DNA from: Acanthacorydalis orientalis
Taxonomy: Eukaryota; Arthropoda; Insecta; Megaloptera; Corydalidae
NCBI GenBank assembly: GCA_034766995.1
Contig: CM068318.1
Coordinates: 2,058,501 to 2,122,500, forward strand
Reading direction: 5' to 3'
DNA: 64,000 nt
Positions 12,502 through 24,189 of the stretch are shown piece after piece. A model generated the notes under the pieces. The model was given only the letters and a program-made list of their open reading frames with translations. It had not been told where the DNA came from and did not search any database. Every line of letters begins with the position of its first letter. Positions within the stretch are counted from its first letter, which is position 1. Position numbers and translations under genes: made by a program.

Positions 12502-13008
12502 CATTTATGAAAATATTCTTAGAAAATTTTTCGCAATGTGTTTAGTCCGGTATTTTGAGTAGAATTTAACCTTCCCGTGTTCGCTTATACGTCTGACTGA
12601 ATAATTAGTAACGATTTTGAAATTTTTCTATTATAAATTCATACATTTGTTAGAAGTCCACTTGTACTACTGTGTTCAAAAAGTTTCGGGGATTTGAAAG
12701 AGTACCAATGTACGATCTGATCGGAAACGTCCAAGGTTCGCATTTCATTTCACATTTTTCAGGTTAAGCGAACACTGTATTCTTTATATATTCTGTGCTT
12801 TGTTTTCAAATACTCAGTAGTATATTTTTCCCCCGTTTCGACTGAATAGCGTGCACTCGTTCACTAGTACTTGTACTCGAGAGCAGGTCGCGTCTACGTG
12901 TCTAAGACGATATGAGTGATAAACGCCGTAGTCATAATTTAATTTGATAATTTCGTTCATGAAATTAATGCTGACCGTGACCGATTAGTAGATACGAGCG
13001 CCGCAACA

Positions 13009-13314
13009 ATGGAAATGAAATATGGCGGGTGCACCGACCGAGCTATCCGAGACACACGGTACGACTTAGTTATGTATGTACGTGTTCTTTTTTTATTACT
13101 TCCGTTGTTACGTTTGTCATTCGCTACCTGCTGCGTTGCGGTTAATCAATTAATTCACACGCGTCTCTGTTTTAAATACCACCCCAGGTGCAAGATTTGT
13201 CATTGTGTTACGTTCTGTGGTCGAAGGGTATCAGTTGTGCTAGGAACGAATTGTGGAAATATAAATCTATTTCATGGTTCGTGTGATCGATTAATTATCT
13301 GCGCTACTATATAA
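13009..13314 (+). CDS. hypothetical small cysteine-rich open frame
   Basis: This is a 101-codon frame in a GC-richer island bracketed by 65-bp direct repeats. The start context CAACAATGG is good for an animal gene. Residues about 24-41 form a hydrophobic run (VRVLFLLLPLLRLSFATCCV) that could act as a signal anchor, and 11 cysteines follow or surround it (for example CKICHCVTFC). I do not recognise it. The TATA, splice and poly(A) context is not persuasive, and a frame of this length is expected by chance in 64 kb. It is listed because composition and cysteine content are atypical. Function is unknown, and the chance that it is a real gene is low. Confidence 0.13.
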   Translation: MEMKYGGCTDRAIRDTRYDLVMYVRVLFLLLPLLRLSFATCCVAVNQLIHTRLCFKYHPRCKICHCVTFCGRRVSVVLGTNCGNINLFHGSCDRLIICATI

Positions 13315-13361
13315 CGATTCAATAAAATTAAATCTGTTGTTGTATTACGATTATAAAAGTT

Positions 13362-13429
13362 TAGATACTTTTTTTCTGGAAGACGGCGTGAAAAAATTGA
13401 CAGCATTGAAAATATCAGAAAATATATCA
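13362..13429. repeat. direct repeat, right copy
   Basis: Second copy of the 12437-12501 sequence, in the same orientation. GGAAGACGGCATG in the left copy is GGAAGACGGCGTG here. The origin is unclear: a local duplication, or two copies of an uncatalogued repeat. Confidence 0.85.
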
Positions 13430-13634
13430 ATTTTTTTCATTTTTCATAACCAGCGAGTCGTTTTCTTCTTACTGAATTAATTAAAAGGTTAAAATGACAC
13501 AATGTATTTTTATACAAATAATAATACCGTTCGAAAACACAAAAAAGTAAATCATTTTTAAATATTGATTCTTGAACAGGTTTCTTATATGAAACACTTT
13601 AAACAATTTGTGTTTTAAGGAGTTTAATATCATA

Positions 13635-13720
13635 TTAAATGTAGAAATTAATTCGGTGCCTTTTTTATAGAAAATGAATTTTTCAACCCTTTGTCTACGG
13701 AATTAATTAAAATTGAAAAT
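13635..13720 (-). mobile_element. mariner-derived element, 3' end fragment
   Basis: Starts TTAAATGTAGAAATTAATTC and keeps the GGTGCC...ATAGAAAATGAA segment, then decays. About 25 bp of upstream flank (from 13611) also matches the flank of the copy at 15081. Confidence 0.75.
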
Positions 13721-14257
13721 GAAAAATGGGATAATGCACTTTTCATTATGAAGAAAAATAAGATTTTCAAACGCAAAAATAAAATAGATTTTTTTAAAAA
13801 TAATGTAAATTTGACACATTGCCTATCGCTAATGTTTTGCTAAAATGTTCTATGGAATCGACGATTTTAGACATATACAATTATTTTGGAATGTGTGTAT
13901 TAAAACTGTTATAATTTTACTACTACACATCTGAAAAATATTCACAAAATTCCTCTGGAAAAATGTATTCCTTATCCATTATGAAGGTATGAAAATTTAG
14001 AACAGAATTAATTTTTACTATAATTATTTGAACACTTTTATGTATTTACCGGTCCCTCCGAGGTCAAAAATCAAACTGAAAAATCTATCCCCAGTTACAG
14101 TATTGATAATGTTTGAAAGCTAAAAAATACTGTTATCTAAAACGAGAATTCTCGTTCCGGCTCGCCAATCTGTTAAGAACAGTTTTTTTTTCGACATATA
14201 AGTCTAGTAAGAGGAATGATGAATCTTTGATAATTTAATAACGGTTTTTGTCTATAG

Positions 14258-14290
14258 GACTTGAAAGTTCCGACAGTGCATAAAAGGATG
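14258..14290. repeat. short dispersed repeat, copy 1
   Basis: GACTTGAAAGTTCCGACAGT followed by a purine and CATAAA. A closely matching copy lies at 28602-28635 (about 30 of 33 positions). Identity unknown. Confidence 0.6.
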
Positions 14291-14633
14291 TAACATTCGA
14301 ACGTTTCTAATAAAAAAATATTTACATTTAACAGATGAGAATACACTTCAAATAAAACGGTCCCCCGACAAATTAAATTGAATCTCATAAACTGTCTAGA
14401 TGACAAAACACCATATTTTCGATTATATTTTTTATTATTACCAACCCGATTCATAATTATGATATTCGTGTGTTGTTTTGAAAAGGACACAGCCGCATCT
14501 GCCCTTTTTATGAGATGAGATGCGTCCAAGGGCCTAATTTATAATTCTGTGTCGTCATGTGTGAAAAATGTCATGTTCTCAAATTGGATTTCTGGAAATA
14601 TGTTATTATCGTTTCGGGGCGCTGTTGTTATAA

Positions 14634-14653
14634 CATCGAACATATGTTCGATG
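14634..14653. repeat. perfect 20-bp palindrome
   Basis: CATCGAACATATGTTCGATG is identical to its reverse complement, with an NdeI-like CATATG centre. It lies in a slightly GC-richer patch and is not explained by a microsatellite. It may be a dimeric protein-binding site or chance. Confidence 0.9.
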
Positions 14654-15080
14654 AGAAATGACAATCGTTTATTGTGACGAAAGGGCGTGTCTCCACGGCT
14701 AGATATTATTCTAGCTTAGAGTCATGTCGGTGCCTTGTAATTTCTTAACTGTTTTCTTATTTAAATTACTTAATAATGTTTTTTGATACGTTTTTTTTTT
14801 AAAAAAAATTGTATACGGATATTTTTATAAGAGATGAATTATCTGTCGATCGACGATTATGATGTCATTCAGGAAAAGATTCCAAAACAAATAATTATTT
14901 TCTTTGAAAAAAACATTTAAATTGAAATCAAAACAAGTTTTTATGGCAATTTTTTTATTTATTTTTTTCAATTTGGATTCATTTCTCTCTTCAACCTTTG
15001 TTCAAGTATTTTATTTGAATATTCCCTAATTATTTATCAAAAAAATTAACCAATTATGTTTTAAGAAGTTTAATATTATA

Positions 15081-15392
15081 TTAAATGTAGAAATTAATTC
15101 GGTGCCTTTTTTTATAGAAAATGAATATTTGGTGAGAAATTGCATACATTTGAATCCACAAAATATCCTCTATTATTTTGTATAACTTTTTGTTGGACAA
15201 TTGACGAATCCTTCGTCGAAAAAAAGAAGATAGATTTGAATCCATGAATTCATAATACATTTTTAGACATCTTCCACGGTTTTATCATTTTTTGGATAGT
15301 TTATGGGTCGTATCGTCCCTCAAAACTGAACAAATCATTCCCGCTGCTTCAGCAGCACTTTTTTCAACTGGAATGCGAAAATTATGCATAAT
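15081..15392 (-). mobile_element. mariner-derived element, 3' half
   Basis: Good match from the terminus TTAAATGTAGAAATTAATTC through the C-terminal coding part (inverse of FFRQGI-type codons at about 15205-15235) to the helix-turn-helix region (TTCAACTGGAATGCGAAAA, inverted). It is truncated before the transposase start and 5' terminus. Upstream flank from 15059 is shared with the copy at 13635. Confidence 0.85.
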
Positions 15393-16099
15393 TCATTATT
15401 ATTATACACAATTTACAACTGTGTAAATATTTCGTTTTTCTGTCTAAATACATTGTCTATCCTATACAAATTCCCTGTACATATGTTTATAATAAATACT
15501 TTTAGACCCGAATCATTAAAAAAAAAACACATCGAAAAATCGACATTTCTTCTAAACGCCAATTAGGAGACGTGTAACGTTTTTAAATAACTCATTCGAA
15601 AAAATATACAAAAACTTAATACGCCGCATGCAACACACACATTCAAAAAACACACGCTGCACGTCCATTCCTTCTAACCGTTCGGTATTGTCAAAACCGG
15701 TGCGAATCGTTGTGAAAATTCATGTAATCCTAACAATTCAACAGATGGAACAAAGCATCATGTACACAAAACAGATTCCTCGCGTTCCGCGCACACTGTT
15801 TCCACTAAAATCATTTGAAATAATCAAATCGCGTCTGTCATTGAGCGATTGATGTATTTCTTGCCACGGGCACAAAACAAGTCTTGTTATCTACTAATGG
15901 TAATTTTGATTGTTGTCATTATTACAGGTTTGATACGTTACACATGGAGCCGTCGGCTGTGTTATGTTCATGCCATGTCAAAATTGGCTTGTGATTTATT
16001 TGTCATTGGTTCTATAATTATATGTGTTCTTCATATTGAAAAAACGAAGCTGCACGATTATATTTAAACAAATGTTTCATATCTTCCATACATACATAC

Positions 16100-16102
<3 letters not shown>

Positions 16103-16174
<72 letters not shown>
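16103..16174. repeat. (TA)n microsatellite, 72 bp
   Basis: Uninterrupted TA run, among the longest in the window. It is preceded by a few CATA units. Confidence 0.97.
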
Positions 16175-16177
<3 letters not shown>

Positions 16178-17159
16178 ATAACCTAATTGTTTTGGCATTG
16201 ATTTTATATGTTTTTATGTTAACAATCCAACACAATTCAGGTTGATCAAATTTTCACATTATAATATTTAATGTATTTTCAAGGTAATTCTCTATTAAAC
16301 AATATTATCTAGTAAATAAATGTTCACATATTTTATATAAAAAGAATAAACCTACACGGATAAACACGAGGGTGAGTCTAATTAAAACATTAACGATTGT
16401 TTTTTTCGTCCTGCATTGCAAGAAGGTGTCTAGAGGCAAATTTGATATAAAGTTGAAATTAAAATTTATTATGCAAAAAAGCTGAAATTATAGAAATGTA
16501 TTATTGCAAAAAAAAATATAATGTAATAATAATAAATAACAAGCAGTGATAAATTAAAAAAAAGTATAGTCTTAATCAATGGTTGTAAGTCGTAATGGAG
16601 TTATTTGTTATCGTGTACATTTGAAATTTGCATTAAAAAAAATTATATTATAAAATTTTATTCGAAAAAAACTAATATCTCTCTATTTTAATCATACTGG
16701 ATTTTTGGAAAGCAGCAAGGACGTTTTTTTAAAAAAATCTTAATATAATCAGAGAATACATCAATTTAATCTCAATCAGAAATCAACTTAAATTATTTTT
16801 TACAATTTTCTTTTATAAAAAAGAACACACACACACTTAAGGTAAATAGTGTTTGAAAAAATTAAATTTTAAATGCACAATACAGTGTTATGAAAATGAT
16901 TCATCTGTGTAATTATGCAGATTCATAAATCTCATCGAAAACCGTTAATAGACACAAAAACTCTATTAGTGAGAAAACCAGCATTGAAACCATTCAACCT
17001 TATATATTCAATTAAAATCGATTCCGGAACAATCAATAATACAGGTCTGCGAAACAGAGACAAGAAAGAAAACAAACACAGTGATAGAAGACCCGTTGAA
17101 AAAAAAACACACACACACACCGTCGATATTATTATATTTTAATAACAATCGTCAATAAA

Positions 17160-17641
17160 AAGAATTCACCTACGTAACGCAAGGAGCTGGTATCATTTGA
17201 GAAATGATTGCTATTATGCATCACATTATACACATTATATTTTATACCGTCTGTCCGTGGATTGACATGAAAGCATTAATCAAAATTATCATAACGAACA
17301 ACAACGCATCATTATGCAAATACGAAAATGCCGAGTGTCGTCATTGTTGAAATCATGAAGAAGAACCGATGAGCGACCACAAAGTACAAGACACACGAGA
17401 GATAATAATATAAGAAGTCGTCACATTCTCACAGTGGTAATATAAACAATTGCTTTACTACTCAAGGGGCTCCTCGAAGATTGTCACAGTGTCTTGGTCA
17501 ATTTGCATACAATACAATGACAATTATATCGCACGGCCGACAAGCTAATTAAAACGGGGACGAGGATGGAACAGACGCGGACGCGCGCGTTCACCGGCAT
17601 ACATTGTTCTCTGTTTATCGCACGGATCAGTTCGAACTGAT
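17160..17641. promoter_or_regulatory. candidate enhancer with Sox/POU-type motifs
   Basis: A complex, GC-richer island between AT-rich flanks. It holds two perfect octamers: ATGCAAAT at 17314-17321 and its inverse at 17501-17508. The second is followed 5 bp later by ACAATG (17514-17519), so on the minus strand it reads CATTGT, 5 bp, ATGCAAAT. Another Sox-type CATTGTT lies at 17342-17348. There is also a gapped palindrome, ATCATTT-GAG-AAATGAT (17192-17208), and a perfect 16-bp palindrome, ATCAGTTCGAACTGAT (17626-17641). Paired Sox and POU sites are known in neural and pluripotency enhancers of animals. The role here is inference. Confidence 0.4.
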
Positions 17642-18292
17642 ATTTTTTATAAGATACATGTTAATATCGTATAATTTATTATATAGCACTATTACTTCTT
17701 GGGTTTGTTTACTTATCTTAGTCGAACTTCCGGGCAAAATGTCACGGACATGACGACATTTCCATAAAACATAAAAATTAACATTTCTCAGTCACACAGA
17801 CAAAAGCGTTATTATTAAGTCCGTTATATTATATTTTACACGCTGTCTAGTTTCCTTCGTTTGGGTTTCAGAAGATGTTTTTTTTTCCTCCTTCGTCCGT
17901 CATGAATGTCAAATTATTCATGAAATTATCTTTTACGACATCTGTGTATATTTATTTATTTTTTAATACGCGATATGAAATTAGTGAATATATATAACCG
18001 AATTATGATTCGAAATTAATTTTAATTAATTCTCATATGTGTGTATTAAAAAGTTAATGGTCGTTCTCGTTTTACTGTACAAAGGAATTAAATTCGCTCG
18101 GTGCATTTGTAATAATAATTAGATAAGAAATGGAAACGGTCTTTGAATAATAGTTATTCAAGTTTCATGATATAGGCTTTGAGAGTTCTGCAAAAACGAT
18201 TTTAAAAGAAATAAGTAGCCGATTTCGAAAATCACTTGTTAAATTGTAATGTTATCTAATCTGTTTTCTTTCAGGTTTGTTTTCAGTATTCG

Positions 18293-18475
18293 TTAGATGT
18301 AAAAAATAATTCTGTGCCTTTAAATTGAATCAATTGTAACTCTGTTTTAAATTAAAATATTTTCTATCGGTTTTAGGATTTTGAAGTGTCAACCTTACCA
18401 TTTAAAAGCCACTACATATCTTGGTCAATCAGTAGACATAACCTCACAAAACAGTAGTGAATACGATGGCTTTAA
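18293..18475 (+). mobile_element. mariner-derived element, 5' portion
   Basis: Begins TTAGATGTAAAAAATAATTC and covers the leader and the segment just before and around the transposase start (CTCACAAAACAGTAGTGAAT, then ATGGC). The coding part is lost after a few codons. Confidence 0.82.
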
Positions 18476-19070
18476 ATTTATGATATTTTATTTTGCAGCC
18501 GAAAAGAATAACAAACAAGTATTCGGCCAAGAATATTTACTTTTTAGCCTGTTTATATAAAAATAATATCATATGATAGGAAGTTTGATTGTACACATTG
18601 TATTATTTATTTGCAAGTAATATTTCTTATCGATTAATTTTACTTAAATCTTTTTTGAGTATCTTTCTATACATAAAAAATAATTCCATCGTAAAATTTC
18701 CATAAAACATTTTTTTTTCATTTTTCGTGTAGACCACCGCCTCGCAACACTCTATAAGTAATACATTAACCATTCCTGATCATCATTGATTGGTTGATGG
18801 ATATATCGCGTGGTCTCTGTTCTGATTGATTGAGATCAGTCACATGTATGTAGCTCTCTCACGGTGTACAATAAAAGAGGGTATACGATTTCAGTGTAAA
18901 ACTGATAAGAAATTTATTCAAAATATTGTTTTCTCTGTAGCTTTAGAGTAAGAAAAATTGTTACGCATTTTCACATTATACTTTGTTCTCGATTTTTATA
19001 AACTTCTTCAATGAAAATTCTACGATTAACATATTATTTGTGCGTATAATTTGTTAATTTCTGTCATTTG

Positions 19071-19148
19071 TTAGGGGAGAGCGAGCGTCAGTGAAGCCTC
19101 CCTCCTCGGTGGTCGGTAAGCGTAGCGAGTAGGGGCAGAACCCTACGA
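19071..19148. other. isolated GC-rich 75-bp patch: exon-like or transposon relic
   Basis: The patch is sharply GC-rich inside very AT-rich DNA. It shows an acceptor-like TTTGTTAG|GGG at 19074 and a donor-like TCG|GTAAGC at 19115/19116. These enclose 41 nt that is open in two of three frames. Just after is a perfect 6-bp hairpin, GTAGGG-GCAGAA-CCCTAC (19129-19146). The GC-rich, hairpin-bearing style with recurring GCGAGCG and AGCGAG words also recalls termini of some DNA transposons. I cannot decide between a short exon and a mobile-element remnant. Confidence 0.3.
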
Positions 19149-19530
19149 TATTTGATAAAAAAAAACACAATCTTCATTTACAAAACACTTAAATAAGATT
19201 TAAATCTTTTTCGATCCAAAGCAAGCTAATTTGTAGTTTTTAAAAAAATAAGTAGTTAAAATAAGAAATACAACAGGTAATTTATAATGTCGTGTACCTC
19301 TTTTAACGCATACATTTCTTAATTAATTACACTTAAATTTATTCTCCGGATTATCTCTCTATATATGTAACCACGTAATGAAACAAAAATCATATAACTA
19401 TATCTTTTTTAATACTTTGTAACTGGATTACATGTAATATTTTATAACAGAATTATGTGATAAATAATCTTTATTCATAATTGTATACTTAAATGATTAA
19501 ATATAGTAATATACTGATAGCAGTTTATTG

Positions 19531-19535
<5 letters not shown>

Positions 19536-19565
<30 letters not shown>
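19536..19565. repeat. (TA)n microsatellite, 30 bp
   Basis: Uninterrupted TA run. Confidence 0.95.
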
Positions 19566-19571
<6 letters not shown>

Positions 19572-20845
19572 AACTCGATGTAATCTTTTATAATGATAGT
19601 GGATTAAGTCGAACAATAGATGATTATTATTAAATTTATGCTTGTATTTCTAATTAAGCACATTTAAAAAAAATATTTTAATTAATACATAAATTTGAAT
19701 ATTTTGATGGCATCGCGATGGGTGTATTTTGTGTAAAACATATTGATATTTAAATATATTTTCATACCTGTACTCGAACCACGTACCATAGCAAGTCATT
19801 CTCAGTATGTAATCTATATGTAACTGATTTTAGAACAGATACAATAAAATAGCCCGTGTACTTTCGCAACTGTCGACCGACGTACATTTCTACATAAATT
19901 TTTTCCAACGTGTCCACCGAGCAAAACATCACACACTGTGGCGTAAATAAATATACAACAGATGCGTACAATTTACAGCCACAAGTACATCGTACGGCGG
20001 TGCTACCTGAAATTGATATGAATAAAAATCACATTAATTTCGACGACGAGCTTCTTGAGACCGGGCTGCATTATTTTAATTGAATGAAAATTGTACAGAG
20101 AGATAGAAATCGTTTTTGCAACAGAGCGTAATTTTTCTCAAAACCGGATACGAAACAAGATCATTGTGCGGATGCAATTTGTGTACGTAGGCCGGATAGA
20201 ATGTGTGTTCGTCTACTTGAATTATATCAGAAGAATGCGATTAGTACGCGGCCACCGGCGGTCTTAATCTATTCGTTAAACATTGAGGTTTCAACATCGG
20301 CAAGGACATGTATTTATTTGATCGCGAATACAGATAAGAAGCTTGTGTTTGATGAGTTTATATTCAGGTGTTGTCTGTTTTTTTTTTAGAAAAAAAAAGA
20401 ATGATATTTTCGACCTTAAGGTATAAAAAAGTCCCTGTTTCGATCAGAATCAGTAAATGTTTTGATTGAAGAAGGCGAGAAAGTCACAGTACTTTTTCTA
20501 AACTGAACTGTTTAGCATTTAATAAAAAACGAATCACACTGGATAGATATTTAAAATATGTATCCAGTACAAGTCCTTGTATATTTCTTATGGCAAAGAT
20601 TTCAATGTTATTTGTCATACAAATCAAATAACCATTTTATTATTATGGTTTTTATTCTCAATTCAAAGAAATATTAACATGAATAGCTTTTTAAAAAATT
20701 AAATTTCATTAAAAACTGTTCTAGAATCAAAATACTATTGAATGTATTAATGAAATTGAATCAAAATCTTTTGAAATCACATTCTGTTTCGCACTGTATC
20801 TTTAATTAAGACCCAGAATAATTCAGTGACTGAAAATATCTTCCA

Positions 20846-21300
20846 CAAATGAATTCTTTTCTCATCTCACAAAACACACGAAAATTGAAAGAGGTCCGGA
20901 AATATATTAAAGAATTCTTCGACTCAAAACTGTAATTTTTTTCCGAGAAGCGGTTCGTCAGTCACTCGACAGATAGAGAAAAGTTATAAGGAATAATGGA
21001 AGATGTTTCTAGGATTGAAATGTATTCAATTTTTCCATAACCATTCATTTTATATAAAAGAGGTGTCATTGTACATCTACGAGTAATATAATAAGGTATC
21101 AGCCCATAAAAACATTCGAATCTTTTGATTTTTGAGTAATGATCAAAAAAATATTTTAGAAATGAATTTTTCACTTACTTCGCAGACGACCAAAAAAAAT
21201 TTTTTTCAATAAAAATAGTTCAATAATTTATTACCGATCTTTTCTGATGACTATGCTAACATCTTCAGATTTTTCTGTTTGAATTATCACCAAATATATT
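20846..21300 (-). repeat. Family 2 repeat interrupted by mariner fragment
   Basis: Family 2 words CCACAAATGAATTCTTTTCT (20849 on) precede a mariner fragment. After it the family resumes with AATGAATTTTTCACTTACTT, TATTACCGATCTTTTCTGAT and CTTCAGATTTTTCTG. The block from the mariner end onward parallels 7920-8200. Confidence 0.6.
20889..21088 (+). mobile_element. mariner-derived element, 3' portion
   Basis: Covers the inherited deletion-junction region and the decayed C-terminal codons (TTCGTCAGTCACTCGACAGA and on), ending TGTACATCTACGAGTAATA. The 5' half is absent. Confidence 0.8.
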
Positions 21301-21529
21301 CAATCGAAACGTACTTAAAAAAATAATTAAAAACGCATAAACGATTATCATTAAATTCTCTCTGACTATGCAATAAACATAAAAATATATATGTATTTCC
21401 ACGTACACAAAACGAATAAAACGCCACTATAGAAACACACATGAAAACATATCGAATGATCTCATCATGTTAATTAATATTTCGTTTCGTAAGACCTACA
21501 CATCACCGAAGTAAAAGAGTTGTTTATTG

Positions 21530-21860
21530 TAGCAATTATGACCGATTCAATTATCGCGACCGTGTACTGTTAGCATGCGTGGCGTTTATCACGGGGAAAT
21601 AGAGATAAAGGAATTAGAATTAAAATGCGTATAATTAATTAACGGGCTCGTTAAATCATAACTACAGACGTCAACGACGCCGTTATCAAGATTAATCATA
21701 CGGGGCCCCGTTCACATACAGCACAGTGCAGGGAAATGGATTCGAATCGTGCATAAATTCAATGTACATTACATTTAAATTATTGCATTCAGTGGCTACG
21801 GGGTATTAAAAATAGACACGCGTGTGAATTAATATGTGTAATACTCGTTCGTACTCTACA
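21530..21860. promoter_or_regulatory. candidate regulatory island with GATA and TAAT sites
   Basis: Complex, GC-richer sequence with GATA-type words (TTATCACGGGGAAATAGAGA then TAAAGG, 21587-21610), TAATTAATTAACGG, and a TTATCAAGATTAATC cluster (21683-21697) resembling homeodomain sites. ACGGGGCCCCGT (21700-21711) is a perfect 12-bp palindrome, rare in this base composition. No coding frame. The regulatory function is inferred. Confidence 0.35.
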
Positions 21861-22394
21861 CCGGTTTCGTTTTTTTTTCTCTTCCTTTCAGTTCAAACAG
21901 ACATTTATGTTTAATGTTTTGAATAAACAACGCAATTATTAAGTAATAATCGAGAGTAATTAAAATAACAAAGTATGAGAGATTAACATTTCAGATGTTA
22001 AAAAATATGTAACTGTAGATATAGTAATTTAATTATAACTAAACACACATTCAAACAGTATTCTTCCTGAATCATTACTTAATAGTGTTCAGAGTTAAAA
22101 TTTGACTGTCTGAAATAAATTGTTTCGCTGTCTGTTAAAATAAGATCTTTATATACTTCTGTATATAAAAATATAATTGATTACATGATGGCGTAGTCAT
22201 TGATTCGGTTATTAATCAATATGTCTAAATTTCAGTCCAGAACTTTTAATCTACAAATGTGAAATAACGTTTAAATGATTTGGAACTAGATTTTAAAAAT
22301 ATAAAATTCTTGTAACCTGTTCCCATGTACCTAGATTTTCATTTATGTTTCTTATCCTCGTGGTCAATATTATTTATATATCTTCTAGTTTTCT

Positions 22395-22495
22395 CTTTCA
22401 AGTTCTTCAGATGGATATCCACCTGAAGTTGTCCCCCCCCAAAAAAAAACGAAAATCGAAGAAAAAAAAAGACTAGTAGTCTCAGAGATAAGAAA
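22395..22495. repeat. Family 3 relic with near-perfect palindrome
   Basis: CTTCAG-A-TGGATATCCA-C-CTGAAG at 22405-22428 is a 24-bp palindrome with one mismatched pair. It is followed by an unusual C8A9 homopolymer junction (22433-22449) and an ACTAGTAGTC word like the family core. Probably a Family 3 copy with its centre deleted. Confidence 0.45.
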
Positions 22496-22739
22496 CATAA
22501 CTGAAGATATAAAGGTCTAATCGAACAGTTTCTGGAAAGATAAATCTGTATGCCTAGATCGATTTTTTTAAACTACTTTCAACTAACTTTCAATGACATA
22601 TATTTCTTGACTGTAGTTTTAGTCAGTTCGAGTCTGTATTGTTTTGGAGAGTCGTACATTTTTATATTTATATGTTCTTGTGTCATAAATTCATTTTTCA
22701 ATTACTTAGAAAATTAAATAAGTACTTTTCTTATCGCTG

Positions 22740-22835
22740 TGGATAAATTCACTATCAGGAATGATTTTTTAACTTGCACCATAAACCACAAATGTTTTCT
22801 GATAAAAAATCTACAATTACTGATGATGAACCTAG
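22740..22835 (-). repeat. Family 2 repeat, partial
   Basis: GATAAATTCACTATCAGGAA and TTGCACCATAAACCACAAAT followed by TTTTCTGATAAAAAAT match the 5' half of the family in inverted orientation. Confidence 0.5.
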
Positions 22836-22839
22836 TCGC

Positions 22840-24180
22840 AGTGCCGAATAACTGTTATTTTTATAACATTTCTTTATCTAAAATAATATATCTGATAAGC
22901 AATCTATTATTTAAAAATATGTAAAGGTGGAATATAATTTTTACAGATAACTTTATGAATAAAACGTATCTATCTTTCAGTAAAGTTATGTATAAATTAG
23001 TTAAAAAACTATTTAAATGCATTTGAGCAGCGTAACGGAAAAAAATATAACTATTTTAGATAAATCGTATCGTTAAGATTGATATCCTATAAATAGTCAA
23101 GATAAATATTCAATTTTCGTCCAAAAAAAAAAACAAGCACTTGAATAGATAAATAATATACAAAATGTTCCGGACTTAATGTCTTAACTAATATGGCGTG
23201 TCGAATATTATTTCGTCTGTACGTACTGTAACGTATCATAAAATTTAAACTTTACATTTATATTACAATTACACAATTAGCATCACAAAGAATTATACGA
23301 ATGTAAATGAAATAATAGTGTGCAAAATTTACATTCGGTTTTAATTTTATGTGGCTGCGAACAGTGTCTTGTTTCTAATACACAATTGTGCTTGTTTCAT
23401 AATCTGTTTTTATTTCATTTTATCATCGAGTTTATTCATTTTCGTACAATATATTTTTTGTTATCGCTTTTGTTTATTACATATTCTTGTTTTGAACTTG
23501 AACAGTGCTTAATAACACCTCCGTGTAATTGTTTTTTAAATTAATTGGGTTTTTGTATAAAAATAAAGTTTAAGCAATGAAAATTATAATAGATTAGAAA
23601 AATGTACACGTTTTTATAATCGCTTTATGGATTAATCTATTCGAATTGTTTTTTTTTTATATTGTAATAGTATCTTTGATGTTCTTGTTTATTTTATTGT
23701 TTTGTTTGAATCCTTAAGGACGCGTTTAAGTTTGTGTTTTCTATGACCAGGTCTAGGTTGTGTCGCTTACAGATAGATTAATAACGATGGCATAAAGACT
23801 GTTGAATATCGTTGGTATAAATGTACTGAGTTGAAAGGAGACTGTGTCGAAAAATACAATCATTTTTCAACCAATATTTTATTGCTTTCTTTCCTAGATT
23901 GAAAACTTTTATTCCACCCTCGTACACAAGACGACAATACAATAACATTTTTTTTATTTAAGCTCATTTAGAACGAATTAATTAAGACATACTTTTTTTG
24001 ATGAAAACTAATGTAAGAATCGTTTTTAAAATGATCGAGCACAAATTAAATAAAACAATTAAACCAAATCCGTTTTATTGGATATATTTTCCATAAAAAA
24101 AAATCTCTATAAGAAAATAAATCAGTCGTCATGGATTCCATGAACATTGTTCACCTATTAATGTATAAAAGTATTACAGT
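22840..24180. other. AT-rich gene-free stretch
   Basis: No coding or RNA signal recognised. Poly-A and poly-T runs are frequent. Confidence 0.55.
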
Positions 24181-24189
24181 TTCGTTGTA

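Noticed and set aside
14173..14529. Longest open frame (118 codons, minus strand)
   Set aside because: It begins at a TTG, not an ATG. Its composition matches the AT-rich background and no motif is visible. Part of it overlaps the dispersed 33-bp repeat. A frame this long is expected by chance.
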